Positions 17,363 through 27,100 are shown, numbered from the stretch's first letter. The stretch: DNA of 64,000 nucleotides from Timonella corticicola (GCF_042683685.1 NZ_JBHUOP010000004.1:470965-534964); one strand, 5' to 3'. Made by a program: numbers and translations. The notes: generated by a model not told the origin, from the letters alone.

Positions 17363-18697
17363 GTGACTACTCCGCAGAACTACCTAGCAGTAATTAAGGT
17401 GGTGGGCATCGGTGGTGGCGGTGTGAACGCCGTGAACCGAATGATCGAGGTGGGGCTCAAGGGCGTTGAGTTCATCGCGATCAACACTGACGCTCAAGCG
17501 CTTTTGATGTCCGATGCTGACGTAAAGCTTGACGTGGGCCGCGAGTTGACCCGTGGCCTCGGTGCTGGTGCTGACCCAGAGGTGGGTAAGAAGGCAGCCG
17601 AAGACCACGAGGACGAGATTGAAGAGGTCCTGCGCGGCGCAGACATGGTATTCGTGACCGCGGGCGAGGGCGGCGGTACCGGAACCGGTGGCGCGCCAGT
17701 GGTCGCGCGTATCGCGCGTTCCCTCGGTGCGTTGACCGTTGGCGTCGTGACCCGTCCGTTCTCGTTTGAGGGCAAACGCCGTTCAAAGCAGGCCGAGTCT
17801 GGAATCGATGCGCTACGCCAAGAGGTCGACACGCTGATCGTCATTCCAAACGATCGCCTGCTCTCCATGGCGGACCGCTCGGTCTCGGCGCTCGATGCAT
17901 TCCACCAGGCTGACCAGGTGTTGCTCTCCGGTGTCCAGGGCATCACCGATCTCATCACGACCCCGGGCCTGATCAACCTGGACTTCGCGGATGTCAAGTC
18001 CGTTATGCAGGGAGCGGGCTCCGCGCTCATGGGTATCGGTTCCGCGCGTGGTGATGACCGTGCTGTCCAGGCGGCCGAACTCGCGATCTCCTCACCGCTG
18101 CTGGAAGCCTCAATCGATGGCGCGCACGGTGTCCTTATCTCAATCCAGGGTGGCTCAGACCTTGGACTGCAGGAGATCAACGAGGCAGCGCGTCTCGTCC
18201 ATGAGGCGGCGCACGCAGAGGCCAACATCATCTTTGGTACTGTCATCGACGATGCCCTTGGCGACGAGGTTCGGGTGACCGTGATCGCGGCTGGCTTTGA
18301 TGGTGGTAACCCTCAGCCACGTCCTGAGTTGCGCGGGTACGGCAACGCCGGTGCGGCGCACGCCTCACCGGTGCAATCGACGCCTTCCTATCGGGAACCT
18401 GGACAGGTTCTGCGCTCTGAGGAACCACCACCGGTCACGGCTGGCCTGCGTGCGATGACTCGCCCGGTTGTGCCGCCGCAGGAGCCTCGTGAGCAGGCTC
18501 GGTCAGCACAGTCCCCAGCTCACAACCAGTATTCGGTTCCAGCTCAAGAACAGCCGGTGCCACGCTTCATCTCCGATGACGTGCCTGCTCAGGAGGAGAC
18601 TGCACAGCAATCACTCGAGGTGCCGCGCATCTTTGATGAAGCCCCACCACGTCGTCGAATTGATGACGACCTCGATGTTCCTGACTTCTTGAAGTGA
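17363..18697 (+). CDS. ftsZ: FtsZ, tubulin-like division GTPase
   Basis: GTPase that polymerises into the cytokinetic ring. N-terminal 'NYLAVIKVVGIGGGGVNAVNRM', GTP signature GGGTGTG at residues 103-109, and the C-terminal partner-binding peptide 'DDDLDVPDFLK', which contacts SepF in actinobacteria. The linker is Pro/Gln/Glu-rich. GTG 17363 is chosen: GGAAGG (17350-17355) is 7 nt upstream and it matches the start known for actinobacterial FtsZ; an upstream in-frame GTG at 17324 would add 13 residues with a poorer site. 444 residues. The stop overlaps the pgeF start (GTGA). Confidence 0.98.
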   Translation: MTTPQNYLAVIKVVGIGGGGVNAVNRMIEVGLKGVEFIAINTDAQALLMSDADVKLDVGRELTRGLGAGADPEVGKKAAEDHEDEIEEVLRGADMVFVTAGEGGGTGTGGAPVVARIARSLGALTVGVVTRPFSFEGKRRSKQAESGIDALRQEVDTLIVIPNDRLLSMADRSVSALDAFHQADQVLLSGVQGITDLITTPGLINLDFADVKSVMQGAGSALMGIGSARGDDRAVQAAELAISSPLLEASIDGAHGVLISIQGGSDLGLQEINEAARLVHEAAHAEANIIFGTVIDDALGDEVRVTVIAAGFDGGNPQPRPELRGYGNAGAAHASPVQSTPSYREPGQVLRSEEPPPVTAGLRAMTRPVVPPQEPREQARSAQSPAHNQYSVPAQEQPVPRFISDDVPAQEETAQQSLEVPRIFDEAPPRRRIDDDLDVPDFLK

Positions 18698-19500
18698 GTT
18701 CTCTGCGTGATATCCCAGTGGCCGAGGTTGACCTCGGCCCTGGGATTTCTGCATTTTTTACAACTGCACGGGGTGGGGAATCTTCTGGTCCGTACGCTTC
18801 ATTGAACCTTGGTTCTCGGGTTGGCGACGATCCAGTTGCGGTTGCTGCGAATCGGCGTGCAGTGTCCGATGCAGCTGGTGTTCCACTCGTGTACGGCAGG
18901 CAGGTGCATTCAAACGGGGTGTTTGAGGTGGATGGGCCAACGGCACAGGTGCCTGATACGGAGATTGCCGGTGACGTCGCTGCTTCGGCAGACGCACTGG
19001 TCTCGGCTCGTTATGGGGTGGGGCTGACCGTATATATCGCTGACTGCGTACCGATTCTCTTTGCGGATGCCGATGCGGGAGTGATCGCCACTGCTCACGC
19101 AGGTCGCCCAGGACTTGAGGCGGGCGTGATCGCAGCCGCCGTTCACGAGATGGCCGCTCATGGTGCCACCCCTGCGAGCATACGGGCTGCGGTTGGGCCG
19201 TGTATCTGCGCGAACTGCTACGAGGTTCCCGCCGACATGGCCCAGGACTTCGCAACAATCACCCGCACCCAGGTCTCGCTGACAAAGTGGGGGAGCGTCG
19301 GGGTGGATTTGCGTGCTGCAGCAGAACGGCAACTCCGTGAACTTGGAATCGGCAAGATCCTCCATATCTCAGAATGCACCTATGAACATGCAGAACACGG
19401 GCGGTTATTTAGTCACAGGTGGGCCACGCACAATGTCGAACGGACGAACGGAAAATCAGGCAGGTTCGCTGGAGTCATCATGCGCACACCTGCTGAATAG
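18694..19500 (+). CDS. pgeF: PgeF/YfiH family purine nucleoside phosphorylase-like (laccase-domain) protein
   Basis: Member of the multicopper-oxidase-like family now known as purine nucleoside phosphorylase/adenosine deaminase (YfiH/LACC1) and in E. coli as a peptidoglycan editing factor. Metal-site motifs are visible: 'VYGRQVHSNGV', 'DCVPILFAD', 'ATAHAGRPGLEAGV' and 'CICANCYEVP'. 268 residues. The GTG start overlaps the ftsZ stop by 4 bp and there is no separate ribosome binding site, so translation is probably coupled to ftsZ. Which activity matters here cannot be read from sequence. Confidence 0.9.
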   Translation: MSSLRDIPVAEVDLGPGISAFFTTARGGESSGPYASLNLGSRVGDDPVAVAANRRAVSDAAGVPLVYGRQVHSNGVFEVDGPTAQVPDTEIAGDVAASADALVSARYGVGLTVYIADCVPILFADADAGVIATAHAGRPGLEAGVIAAAVHEMAAHGATPASIRAAVGPCICANCYEVPADMAQDFATITRTQVSLTKWGSVGVDLRAAAERQLRELGIGKILHISECTYEHAEHGRLFSHRWATHNVERTNGKSGRFAGVIMRTPAE

Positions 19501-19598
19501 AGATGCGAACCGCGCCTTATGGTGGCGTAATTGCTAAATCCACTGGGCGTGTCGGCAGTATCGTTGCCCGTCACTGCGTTAGCGTAATTACATTGGTG

Positions 19599-19632
19599 TA
19601 TTTGCCCCAGGCGTATTGTCGTGGGGCAAATA
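19599..19632 (+). promoter_or_regulatory. 11-bp inverted repeat upstream of sepF
   Basis: TATTTGCCCCA (19599-19609) and TGGGGCAAATA (19622-19632) are perfect complements with a 12-nt loop. It lies between pgeF and sepF, where yggS usually sits. It could end the ftsZ transcript or act as an operator for sepF-yggT; no T-tract follows. Confidence 0.45.
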
Positions 19633-19681
19633 GGTTGCTACAGCCACAATGACTGGAACGATACGAAAGCGGAGGCGCGTT

Positions 19682-20167
19682 ATGGCAGGAGCCCTGCGCA
19701 GGACCATGAAATACCTTGGTATTGCTGAGGAAGACAGCAATTACGAGGGACAGGCGTACGAGGACTACTCCGACTATGACGAAGTAATCGAGGACGAAGT
19801 GGAACCCTACGAAGCGCAAGTAACGCCCATTTCACGCGCCGCATCGCACCAGGAGCCGACACCGTTTGTGGACACGGAGCTGCGCCGCATCACCACGGTT
19901 CACCCACGCTCGTACAACGACGCACGCGTGATCGGTGAGGCTTTCCGCTCCGGAACTCCAGTCATCATGAACCTCTCTGACATGGACGACGCAGATGCGA
20001 AACGTCTCGTCGATTTCTCTGCGGGGTTGATCTTCGGTCTGTGCGGCAATATTGAGCGCGTGACCAACAAGGTCTTCCTGCTGTCCCCGGCAAATGTGGA
20101 GATCACGGGGGAATCTAACGATTCAGGTCCTTCGTCTAGCCACCAGAGCTTTTACAACCAGAGCTGA
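19682..20167 (+). CDS. sepF: SepF, membrane anchor of FtsZ
   Basis: Cell division protein that tethers FtsZ to the membrane and replaces FtsA in actinobacteria. The N-terminal amphipathic helix 'MAGALRRTMKYLGIAEE' is followed by an acidic linker and the SepF core (about residues 65-145: 'VHPRSYNDARVIGEAFRSG', 'DADAKRLVDFSAGL'). ATG 19682 has GGAGG 6 nt upstream and gives the known N-terminus; an ATG at 19649 would add 11 residues in front of the helix. 161 residues. yggT follows after 2 nt. Confidence 0.96.
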   Translation: MAGALRRTMKYLGIAEEDSNYEGQAYEDYSDYDEVIEDEVEPYEAQVTPISRAASHQEPTPFVDTELRRITTVHPRSYNDARVIGEAFRSGTPVIMNLSDMDDADAKRLVDFSAGLIFGLCGNIERVTNKVFLLSPANVEITGESNDSGPSSSHQSFYNQS

Positions 20168-20169
20168 TC

Positions 20170-20466
20170 GTGTCATTGGTCTGGACCTTACTTGCACTTG
20201 TATGTTTCCTTTACATGCTTGTGTTGATCGGCCGCCTTGTTTTCAGTTGGGTGCGAGTATTCGCACCTCAATGGCGTCCAACCGGGGCAGTGTTGGTGAT
20301 TGCCGAGGTAATTTACACCCTCACTGATCCGCCACTAAAGTTCCTGTCGAAACTGATACCACCGCTTCGAATCGGGAATATCATGCTCGATATAGGCTTC
20401 ATGATCCTGTTGCTTGGGGTGGGTATTCTGCAAAGTCTCTTTGCAGGCCTCGCCGCCATAGCATAG
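20170..20466 (+). CDS. YggT family membrane protein
   Basis: Small integral membrane protein of 98 residues with two or more hydrophobic stretches (about 2-30 and 70-98) around a polar centre with 'LTDPPLKFLSKLIPPLRIG', the YggT signature. The family is found next to sepF and wag31 and is linked by context to envelope growth or turgor response; no reaction is known. GTG 20170 starts 2 nt after the sepF stop, so it is translated from the same message. Confidence 0.9.
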   Translation: MSLVWTLLALVCFLYMLVLIGRLVFSWVRVFAPQWRPTGAVLVIAEVIYTLTDPPLKFLSKLIPPLRIGNIMLDIGFMILLLGVGILQSLFAGLAAIA

Positions 20467-20596
20467 GGTAACGGAAGCTAGCCGTACTGTACTTTCGGTG
20501 CGGATAACCCTTGTCCGACTTGTATCATGGACACAAATCTGAAACCGGAAGGCCGAATTCGGCGGACCGACCAGCAACATTGAGATGGAGACTACG

Positions 20597-21229
20597 GTGG
20601 AACTTCTGACACCAGACGAAGTCCTTAACAAGAAATTCCAGGTAACCAAGTTCCGTGAAGGTTACGACATGGTCGAGGTCGATGACTTCCTCGACCTCGT
20701 TTTGGGTACCCTTCGTGCGGTCTACCTTGAGAACGATGAACTCAAGGAGAAGCTCGCCGCTGCTGAAAGTCGCGTCGCTGAGTTGAGCCGCGCCGCGGCG
20801 GAAGCGCCAGCAGAAGCTCCAGTCGTTGAAGAGATCGCCGCACCCGCCCCTGAGGTCGTCGCCGAGCCTGAGCCTGAGATTGCCCCAGCGCCTGCTGTGA
20901 CTCCACGTGAGCCAGAGATGGCCACTGGCATCATCCAGATGGCACAGAAACTTCACGATGACCACGTCCGTGCCGGTCAGGAGGAAGGCGAGCGCCTCGT
21001 TGCAGAGGCACGCGTCGAGGGTGACCGCATTGTGCGCGAAGCACAGGAGCTGTCGCAGCGTACGCTCACCCAACTTGAGCAGGAACGCACCGTTCTCGAG
21101 TCGAAGATTGACGAGCTGCGTACCTTCGAGCGCGACTACCGTCTGCGTCTGAAGAGCTACCTGCAGAACCTTCTGGGTGACCTCGACCAGCGTTCGAGCG
21201 GACTGGGTCCGGACAACTCGGGTATCTGA
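20597..21229 (+). CDS. wag31: DivIVA/Wag31 polar growth scaffold
   Basis: Coiled-coil protein that binds curved membrane at poles and septa and directs polar peptidoglycan synthesis. The N-terminal membrane-binding domain ('LLTPDEVLNKKFQVTKFREGYD' region, about residues 2-60) precedes a coiled coil, a Pro/Ala/Glu-rich insert (about 70-105) and a second long coiled coil to the end. GTG 20597 has GGAG 5-6 nt upstream and gives the usual DivIVA start; ATG 20585 would add four residues. 210 residues. It is preceded by a 118-bp gap after yggT and followed by a hairpin terminator. Confidence 0.95.
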   Translation: MELLTPDEVLNKKFQVTKFREGYDMVEVDDFLDLVLGTLRAVYLENDELKEKLAAAESRVAELSRAAAEAPAEAPVVEEIAAPAPEVVAEPEPEIAPAPAVTPREPEMATGIIQMAQKLHDDHVRAGQEEGERLVAEARVEGDRIVREAQELSQRTLTQLEQERTVLESKIDELRTFERDYRLRLKSYLQNLLGDLDQRSSGLGPDNSGI

Positions 21230-21254
21230 AAATACCCGGTCGTAACATCCTTTT

Positions 21255-21323
21255 ACGAGAACCGGCAAGATTTTTCACCCTGCGCTCAATGCGCTAGGTG
21301 AGAGACTTTGCCGGTTCTTGTGT
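21255..21323 (+). terminator. Terminator after wag31
   Basis: The stretch 21255-21280 pairs imperfectly with 21297-21321 (about 19 pairs including a 12-bp GC-rich run around ACCGGCAA/TTGCCGGT), with an inner GCGC hairpin, followed by TGTTTAT. Position between wag31 and the next gene fits termination. Confidence 0.6.
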
Positions 21324-21362
21324 TTATAGTCGGCTATTCAATCGTTGAAAGTAGGTGCTGCC

Positions 21363-21824
21363 ATGGCGAACACCGGTGCGAAGGAGCACTCCGGAATCGA
21401 AGAGTTGTTCCCTGACCTTGAGCAGAACATTGCTCAGTTCCCGGTCCGTGAAGGCGAAGAACCATGGACCGTTGATGAGGTCGTTGAGATCGTCTCGGCG
21501 CTTCTTGAAGAACAGACCCGACTCGAAGCCGAACTGGCGGCAGCGGATGCGGAACTCTCCGAGTTGTTGCGTAACTCTGGGGACGGCTCTGGGGACGACC
21601 AGGCCGACTACGGTTCCTCGGCACTTGAACGTGAACAGGAACTCACGTTCCTCAACAACACCCGCGATCTGCTCGAACAAAACAAGCGCGCCCTCGCACG
21701 CGTGTCAGCGGGAACCTTTGGACGTTGCGAATCATGTTCGCAGCCCATTGCCAAGGCGCGCCAAGAGGCCTTCCCACGCGCAACGCTGTGTGTGGAGTGC
21801 AAGCAGAAGGAAGAACGTCGGTAA
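21363..21824 (+). CDS. DksA/TraR-type C4 zinc-finger protein
   Basis: Protein of 153 residues with a helical N-terminal part ('EEQTRLEAELAAADAELSELL') and a C-terminal C4 zinc finger 'CESCSQPIAKARQ...CVEC' typical of the DksA/TraR/YteA family, which modulate RNA polymerase through its secondary channel. The acidic tip residues of E. coli DksA are not conserved in an obvious way, so its effect on transcription is uncertain. ATG 21363 has TAGGTG 5 nt upstream. It lies between wag31 and lspA, a common actinobacterial arrangement. Confidence 0.85.
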   Translation: MANTGAKEHSGIEELFPDLEQNIAQFPVREGEEPWTVDEVVEIVSALLEEQTRLEAELAAADAELSELLRNSGDGSGDDQADYGSSALEREQELTFLNNTRDLLEQNKRALARVSAGTFGRCESCSQPIAKARQEAFPRATLCVECKQKEERR

Positions 21825-21960
21825 TCTTATTGCATGAGATAGGTCTCTCACGGCGGTTGCGGTTTCTTATTACCGGGGACGACGTGGGAGACTTTTCTCT
21901 GTGCTCCATGCCGTGTGCGGGAGCCACATTCTGCCGCGTACACGAGGAGACATCACACCA

Positions 21961-22581
21961 ATGACGAAGACCACGCCAAGTCCCATAGGTGGCAAAGCAG
22001 CCTTCACCGTTTTGGTTCCTGTAGCACTGGTGGTTTTCGTAAGCGACCAACTGACAAAGATATGGGCAGAATCCGCTTTGTCGGTGTCAGAACCTGCACG
22101 GCCCTTGATCGGTACGCTCATCCAACTGCGCCTCATCTATAACCCTGGCGCCGCGTTGTCCCTGGGAACCTCAGCGACGACGCTGTTGACCATCGTCAGC
22201 GCGGCAGTTGTCGTGGCGCTTGTATGGGTAGCGCCTCGTCTGACATCAAGGGGTTGGGTGGTCACCGCTGCTCTGCTGCTGGGCGGTACGGCGGGCAACC
22301 TCACGGACCGTCTCTTTCGCGCGCCAGGATTCCCCAAAGGTCACGTTGTCGATTTCATCGACTATGGCCCCTTTGTCGGAAATGTGGCAGACATCGCGAT
22401 CGTCGCCGCAGCCGGGCTGATCATCCTGATGTCGCTGCTGGGACGCTCCCCGCTCGTCGAAAAGCACATCGCCGCGGACACTGCCCCAGCGGCAACGGAA
22501 TCGACAGCGGACGCAGTTGAGGCTGAGGACACCGACCCGGACGATGCCTCGCAGGGGTCTGGGGAAAGCACGGCTCAGTGA
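21961..22581 (+). CDS. lspA: Lipoprotein signal peptidase (signal peptidase II)
   Basis: Membrane aspartyl protease that removes signal peptides from lipidated prolipoproteins. Four membrane segments; catalytic aspartates in 'NLTD' (D116) and 'NVAD' (D144), with 'YNPGAALS' and 'GHVVDFIDYG' between. After the last segment an acidic Ala/Glu/Asp tail of about 50 residues is unusual in length but common in actinobacteria. ATG 21961 has GAGGAGA at 10 nt; upstream in-frame starts lack a good site. The stop overlaps the next gene by one base (TGATG). The lipoprotein protease encoded at 39952-40707 would be one of its substrates. Confidence 0.96.
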   Translation: MTKTTPSPIGGKAAFTVLVPVALVVFVSDQLTKIWAESALSVSEPARPLIGTLIQLRLIYNPGAALSLGTSATTLLTIVSAAVVVALVWVAPRLTSRGWVVTAALLLGGTAGNLTDRLFRAPGFPKGHVVDFIDYGPFVGNVADIAIVAAAGLIILMSLLGRSPLVEKHIAADTAPAATESTADAVEAEDTDPDDASQGSGESTAQ

Positions 22582-23531
22582 TGGGGCAGACACGTACTTT
22601 CCCAGTTCCAGATGGCGTTGTGGGAGAACGCGTTGATGCTGGGCTTGCACGGGTGCTCGGAATATCGCGAACGATCGCAGCGCAGATCGCCGATGCTGGC
22701 GATGTGTACGTCAACGGACGCCAGGTATCCAAAAGCGATCGACTCACACCTGACGCAATGGTCGAGGTAACCCTTCCAGACCCAAACCAGTCGCGTGGCT
22801 TGGAGGTCAAGCCAGAAGCCGTTGAGGGCATGGAGATCGTGTACGACGATGACGATGTCGTTGTCATCGATAAACCAGTGGGAGTCGCAGCACACCCAGC
22901 AGTGGGATGGAGCGGACCCACGGTTGTGGGAGCACTGGCCGCAGCAGGGTACCGAATCTCAACCTCAGGAGCAGCGGAACGCCAGGGAATCGTGCACCGG
23001 CTCGACGCAGGCACTTCAGGGCTCATGGTCGTGGCCAAGTCCGAACATGCATACACGGTCCTCAAGCGTGCCTTTCGTGACCGCACGGTCGAGAAGGTCT
23101 ATCACACGTTGGTGCAGGGGCATCCCGAGCCCACGAGGGGCACCATCGACGCGCCGATCGGTCGACATTCCAAGGCAGAGTTCAAGTTCACAGTACGACC
23201 AGACGGCAAGCGCTCTATCACCCACTATGAGGTGCTTGAGATGCTTCCCTCCGCTTCACTTGTGGAGGTTCACCTCGAGACCGGCCGTACCCACCAGATT
23301 CGCGTCCACTTCTCCGCCATGCGGCATCCGTGCGTGGGCGACACCATGTATGGTTCCGATCCGAAACTCACCGAACGGGTTGGGTTGAACCGGCAGTGGC
23401 TCCATGCAGTACGTCTTGGTTTCACGCACCCTTCGAAGGGTACGTGGATCGAAGTGGAGAGCGAATACCCACAGGACCTGGCTGCAGCATTGGACATCTT
23501 GCGCGACCCGTACTCATCGAGCACTCGCTGA
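22581..23531 (+). CDS. RluD-type 23S rRNA pseudouridine synthase
   Basis: Converts uridine to pseudouridine in RNA. N-terminal S4 RNA-binding domain (about residues 12-72, 'VYVNGRQVSKSDRL') and RluA-family catalytic domain with 'GIVHRLDAGTSGL', catalytic Asp D142. 316 residues, standard for the RluD subgroup. ATG 22581 overlaps the lspA stop; GTG 22578 is possible but would add one residue. lspA next to a rluD-like gene is a widely conserved pair. The exact uridine targets cannot be told from sequence. Confidence 0.93.
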   Translation: MGQTRTFPVPDGVVGERVDAGLARVLGISRTIAAQIADAGDVYVNGRQVSKSDRLTPDAMVEVTLPDPNQSRGLEVKPEAVEGMEIVYDDDDVVVIDKPVGVAAHPAVGWSGPTVVGALAAAGYRISTSGAAERQGIVHRLDAGTSGLMVVAKSEHAYTVLKRAFRDRTVEKVYHTLVQGHPEPTRGTIDAPIGRHSKAEFKFTVRPDGKRSITHYEVLEMLPSASLVEVHLETGRTHQIRVHFSAMRHPCVGDTMYGSDPKLTERVGLNRQWLHAVRLGFTHPSKGTWIEVESEYPQDLAAALDILRDPYSSSTR

Positions 23532-23556
23532 CTCATCACAAGGGGGGATGGCACTC

Positions 23557-24054
23557 ATGACTCAAGACACAGTCACCGCAGGTGGTGTACGGGTGGAGAG
23601 AATCGAAAACGAGGTACAACTCCAGGCGGCCTACGACGTCCGCCTTGAGGTGTTCGTGCATGAGCAGCAGGTGCCGCCTGACGAGGAAATCGACGCACTC
23701 GACACCGACCCGACCACAACGCATGTGCTTGCGCTGGACGTGGCCACGGGAAAGGCACTCGGCACGGCGCGGCTTCTGCCGAATGCAGAGCGTCCCGGTC
23801 ACTTTCACATCGGCCGAGTTGCAGTGCGTAAAGAGGCTCGCGGACGACAGATTGGTGCGGCGCTCATGAGAGCACTTGAAGACATCGCTGCCCAGGAGAC
23901 GGACGGTCCGGCCGAGATCGAACTGTCCGCGCAAATCCAGGCATCCGGTTTCTACCGCACGCTTGGTTACGAGCAGTCAGGCGATCACGAGTACCTAGAT
24001 GCCGGAATCCGGCACATCGACATGAAGAAGAAGCTCGCACCGCAGCCAAGATGA
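23557..24054 (+). CDS. GNAT family N-acetyltransferase
   Basis: Predicted acetyl-CoA-dependent N-acyltransferase of 165 residues, similar in layout to ElaA/YjcF-type enzymes: 'AAYDVRLEVFVHEQQVP' near the N-terminus, the acetyl-CoA binding stretch 'IGRVAVRKEARGRQIGAALM' (about residues 88-107) and a late 'ASGFYRTLGYE'. The substrate is unknown. ATG 23557 is used because AGGGGGG (23541-23547) lies 9 nt upstream; ATG 23548 would directly abut it. Confidence 0.85.
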   Translation: MTQDTVTAGGVRVERIENEVQLQAAYDVRLEVFVHEQQVPPDEEIDALDTDPTTTHVLALDVATGKALGTARLLPNAERPGHFHIGRVAVRKEARGRQIGAALMRALEDIAAQETDGPAEIELSAQIQASGFYRTLGYEQSGDHEYLDAGIRHIDMKKKLAPQPR

Positions 24055-24077
24055 CACGTGATTTTCCCAACGGGAGT

Positions 24078-24123
24078 TAACCCCGTGTACGGGGTTAGAC
24101 GGACGCGCCAAAAGGACTAGACT
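24078..24123 (+). promoter_or_regulatory. dnaE promoter with overlapping palindrome, likely leaderless
   Basis: TTAGAC (24095-24100) and TAGACT (24118-24123) are separated by 17 bp and the -10 ends 7 bp before the ATG of dnaE, predicting a leaderless message. A perfect 8-bp palindrome, TAACCCCG/CGGGGTTA with a 4-nt centre (24078-24097), overlaps the -35 box, as an operator would. No good ribosome binding site lies at the usual distance from the ATG. Confidence 0.5.
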
Positions 24124-24130
24124 TGCAGAC

Positions 24131-27100
24131 ATGTCTGGTGCAAACAGCGATTTCGTTCACCTTCACGTCCACACCGAATACTCGATGCTCGATGGCGCAG
24201 CGCGCCTGGACGATCTGTTCAAAGAGACAGCGCGTCTTGGGCAAAAAGCAATTGCGACCACCGACCACGGCTATATTTTCGGGGCTTTCGAGTTCTGGGA
24301 TAAGGCGCGATCTGCCGGGATTAAGCCGATCATTGGCGTCGAAGCATATCTGACTCCCGGAACCAGTAGATTTGACTCCACCCGACAGCTCTGGGGCGAC
24401 CCATCGCAGCGCAGCGATGACGTTTCGGCTCGTGGTGCCTACACGCACATGACCATGTGGGCGCGCAACAACGAAGGAATGCACAATCTGTTCCGGATGT
24501 CCTCTCTCGCCTCGCTCGAAGGCCAGATGGGTAAGTGGCCGCGTATGGACCGTGACCTGCTCCAGACCTACGGCAAGGGACTGATCGCGACCACCGGCTG
24601 CCCGTCTGGTGAGGTCCAAACTCGTCTGCGTCTCGGACAGTTCGACGAGGCGGTCAAAGCGGCGGGAGAGTTCCAGGAGATTTTCGGCAAGGACCACTTC
24701 TTCGTTGAACTCATGGATCATGGCCTGGACATCGAGAACCGGGTGCGCACTGAACTGCTTGAGGTTGCGAAGAAGATCAATGCGCGGCTGCTTGCCACCA
24801 ACGACTCACACTACGTTCACCGGGAGGACTCCGGCTCGCAGGAAGCACTGTTGTGTATCAACTCTGGTTCCACGCTGTTGGACCCGGATCGCTTCAAGTT
24901 CGACGGCGATGGGTACTACATCAAGTCAGCGGCCGAGATGCGCGACCTGTGGCGTGACTTCCCAGAAGCCTGCGACAGTACCCTTCTCGTTGCGGAGCAG
25001 TGCGATGTATCGTTCAACACGAGCGCGAACTACATGCCGCACTTCCCGGTTCCGCAGGGCGAGGACGAGACATCATGGTTCGTCAAGGAGGTGGAGACCG
25101 GCCTGCATAAACGTTATCCAGGCGGTGTTCCGGACCACGTGCGCAAGCAGGCCGAATACGAGGTCGACGTCATCAACCAGATGGGTTTCCCCGGTTACTT
25201 CCTCGTGGTCGCGGACTTCATCAACTGGGCAAAGGACCACGGAATTCGCGTTGGTCCAGGGCGTGGTTCCGGTGCGGGGTCGATGGTTGCATACGCGATG
25301 GGCATCACGGAACTGGACCCACTCGAACACGGTCTCATCTTCGAGCGCTTCTTGAACCCCGAGCGTATCTCCATGCCGGACTTCGACGTCGACTTTGACG
25401 AGCGCCGGCGCTCGGAAGTCATCAAGTACGTGACCGAGAAATACGGCGAGGACCGTGTCGCCCAGATCGTCACCTATGGAACGATCAAGGCCAAGCAGGC
25501 GCTCAAGGACTCTTCACGCCTGCTGGGCATGCCGTATGCAATGGGTGAGAAACTCACCAAGTCGATGCCACCGGCTGTCATGGGCAAAGACATTCCGCTC
25601 TCCGGCATCTTTGACTCAAAGCACCCTCGTTATGCCGAGGCCGCGGAATTCCGGACTGTGCACGATGCTGACCCAGATGCTCAACGAGTTGTCGAGCTTG
25701 CCCTCGGTATCGAAGGCCTGAAGCGTCAGTGGGGCGTGCACGCAGCCGGTGTCATCATGTCGAGCGATCCGCTCATCGACATCATTCCGATCATGCGTCG
25801 TCCACAGGACGGTGCGGTCATCACGCAGTTCGACTACCCGACCTGCGAGGGCCTCGGACTGATCAAGATGGACTTCCTTGGGCTGCGTAACCTGACCATC
25901 CTGTCAGATGCCCTTGAGAACATCGTGATGAACGGCAAGGAACCCGTGGTACTCGAGGACCTTACGTTTGACGATGAGGAGACCTACAAACTGCTGGCGC
26001 GCGGCGACACGCTCGGCGTGTTCCAGCTTGATGGTGGTCCGATGCGAGCGCTGCTGAGGCAGATGCGCCCGGACAACTTCGAAGACATCTCCGCTGTGAT
26101 CGCACTGTATCGTCCAGGCCCGATGGGCATGAACTCGCACACGAACTATGCGCTGCGTAAGAACGGCCTCCAGAAGGTTGAGCCGATTCACCGGGAGTTG
26201 GAGGAACCACTCGCAGAGGTTCTGGACACCACGTACGGATTGATCGTCTATCAGGAGCAGGTGCAAAAGGCCGCACAGATCCTGGCGGGGTACTCGCTTG
26301 GCCAAGCAGACCTGTTGCGTCGTGCAATGGGTAAGAAGAAGAAAGAGATCCTGGACAAGGAGTTCGTTCCGTTCCGCGAGGGCTGCCGTAAGAACGGTTA
26401 CTCAGACGAGGCGATTCAAGCGGTGTGGGACGTCCTGGTCCCATTCGCGGGCTATGCGTTCAACAAGGCCCACTCAGCGGCGTACGGTCTGGTGTCCTAC
26501 TGGACTGCATACCTCAAAGCTCACTATCCCGCCGAGTACATGGCAGCCCTGCTGACCTCGGTGAAGGACGACAAGGATAAGTCGGCGCTCTACCTGAACG
26601 AGTGTCGTCACATGGGTATCAAGGTGCTTCCACCAGACGTGAACTCTTCAGCGGCAAACTTCACCGCTGTTGACAAGGACATCCGTTTTGGTTTGACCGC
26701 TGTGCGTAACGTTGGCGCCAACGTTGTTGACGGCATTGTGACTACCCGCGAGGAGAAGGGGGACTACGCCTCCTTCACAGATTTCCTGGACAAGGTCCCA
26801 GCGCCGGTCTGCAACAAGCGAACCATCGAATCCTTGGTGAAGGCCGGGGCATTCGATTCGCTTGGACATCCGCGCAAGGGCCTGCACCTGATCCACGAAC
26901 AAGCCGTTGACTCGGTGATCGGTGTGAAACGGAAGGAAGCGGAAGGGCAATTTGACCTGTTCGCTGATTTCGGTGGCGAGGACGAGTCGATGTCGTTCTC
27001 GATCGATATCCCGGATCTGGCGGACTGGGACAAGAAGCAGCGCCTTGCGTTTGAACGTGAGATGCTGGGCCTGTACGTGTCCGACCACCCACTCAGCGGC

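Noticed and set aside
24078..24097. LexA/SOS box upstream of dnaE
   Set aside because: The palindrome does not fit GAAC-N4-GTTC; it is reported only as an unidentified operator-like element.
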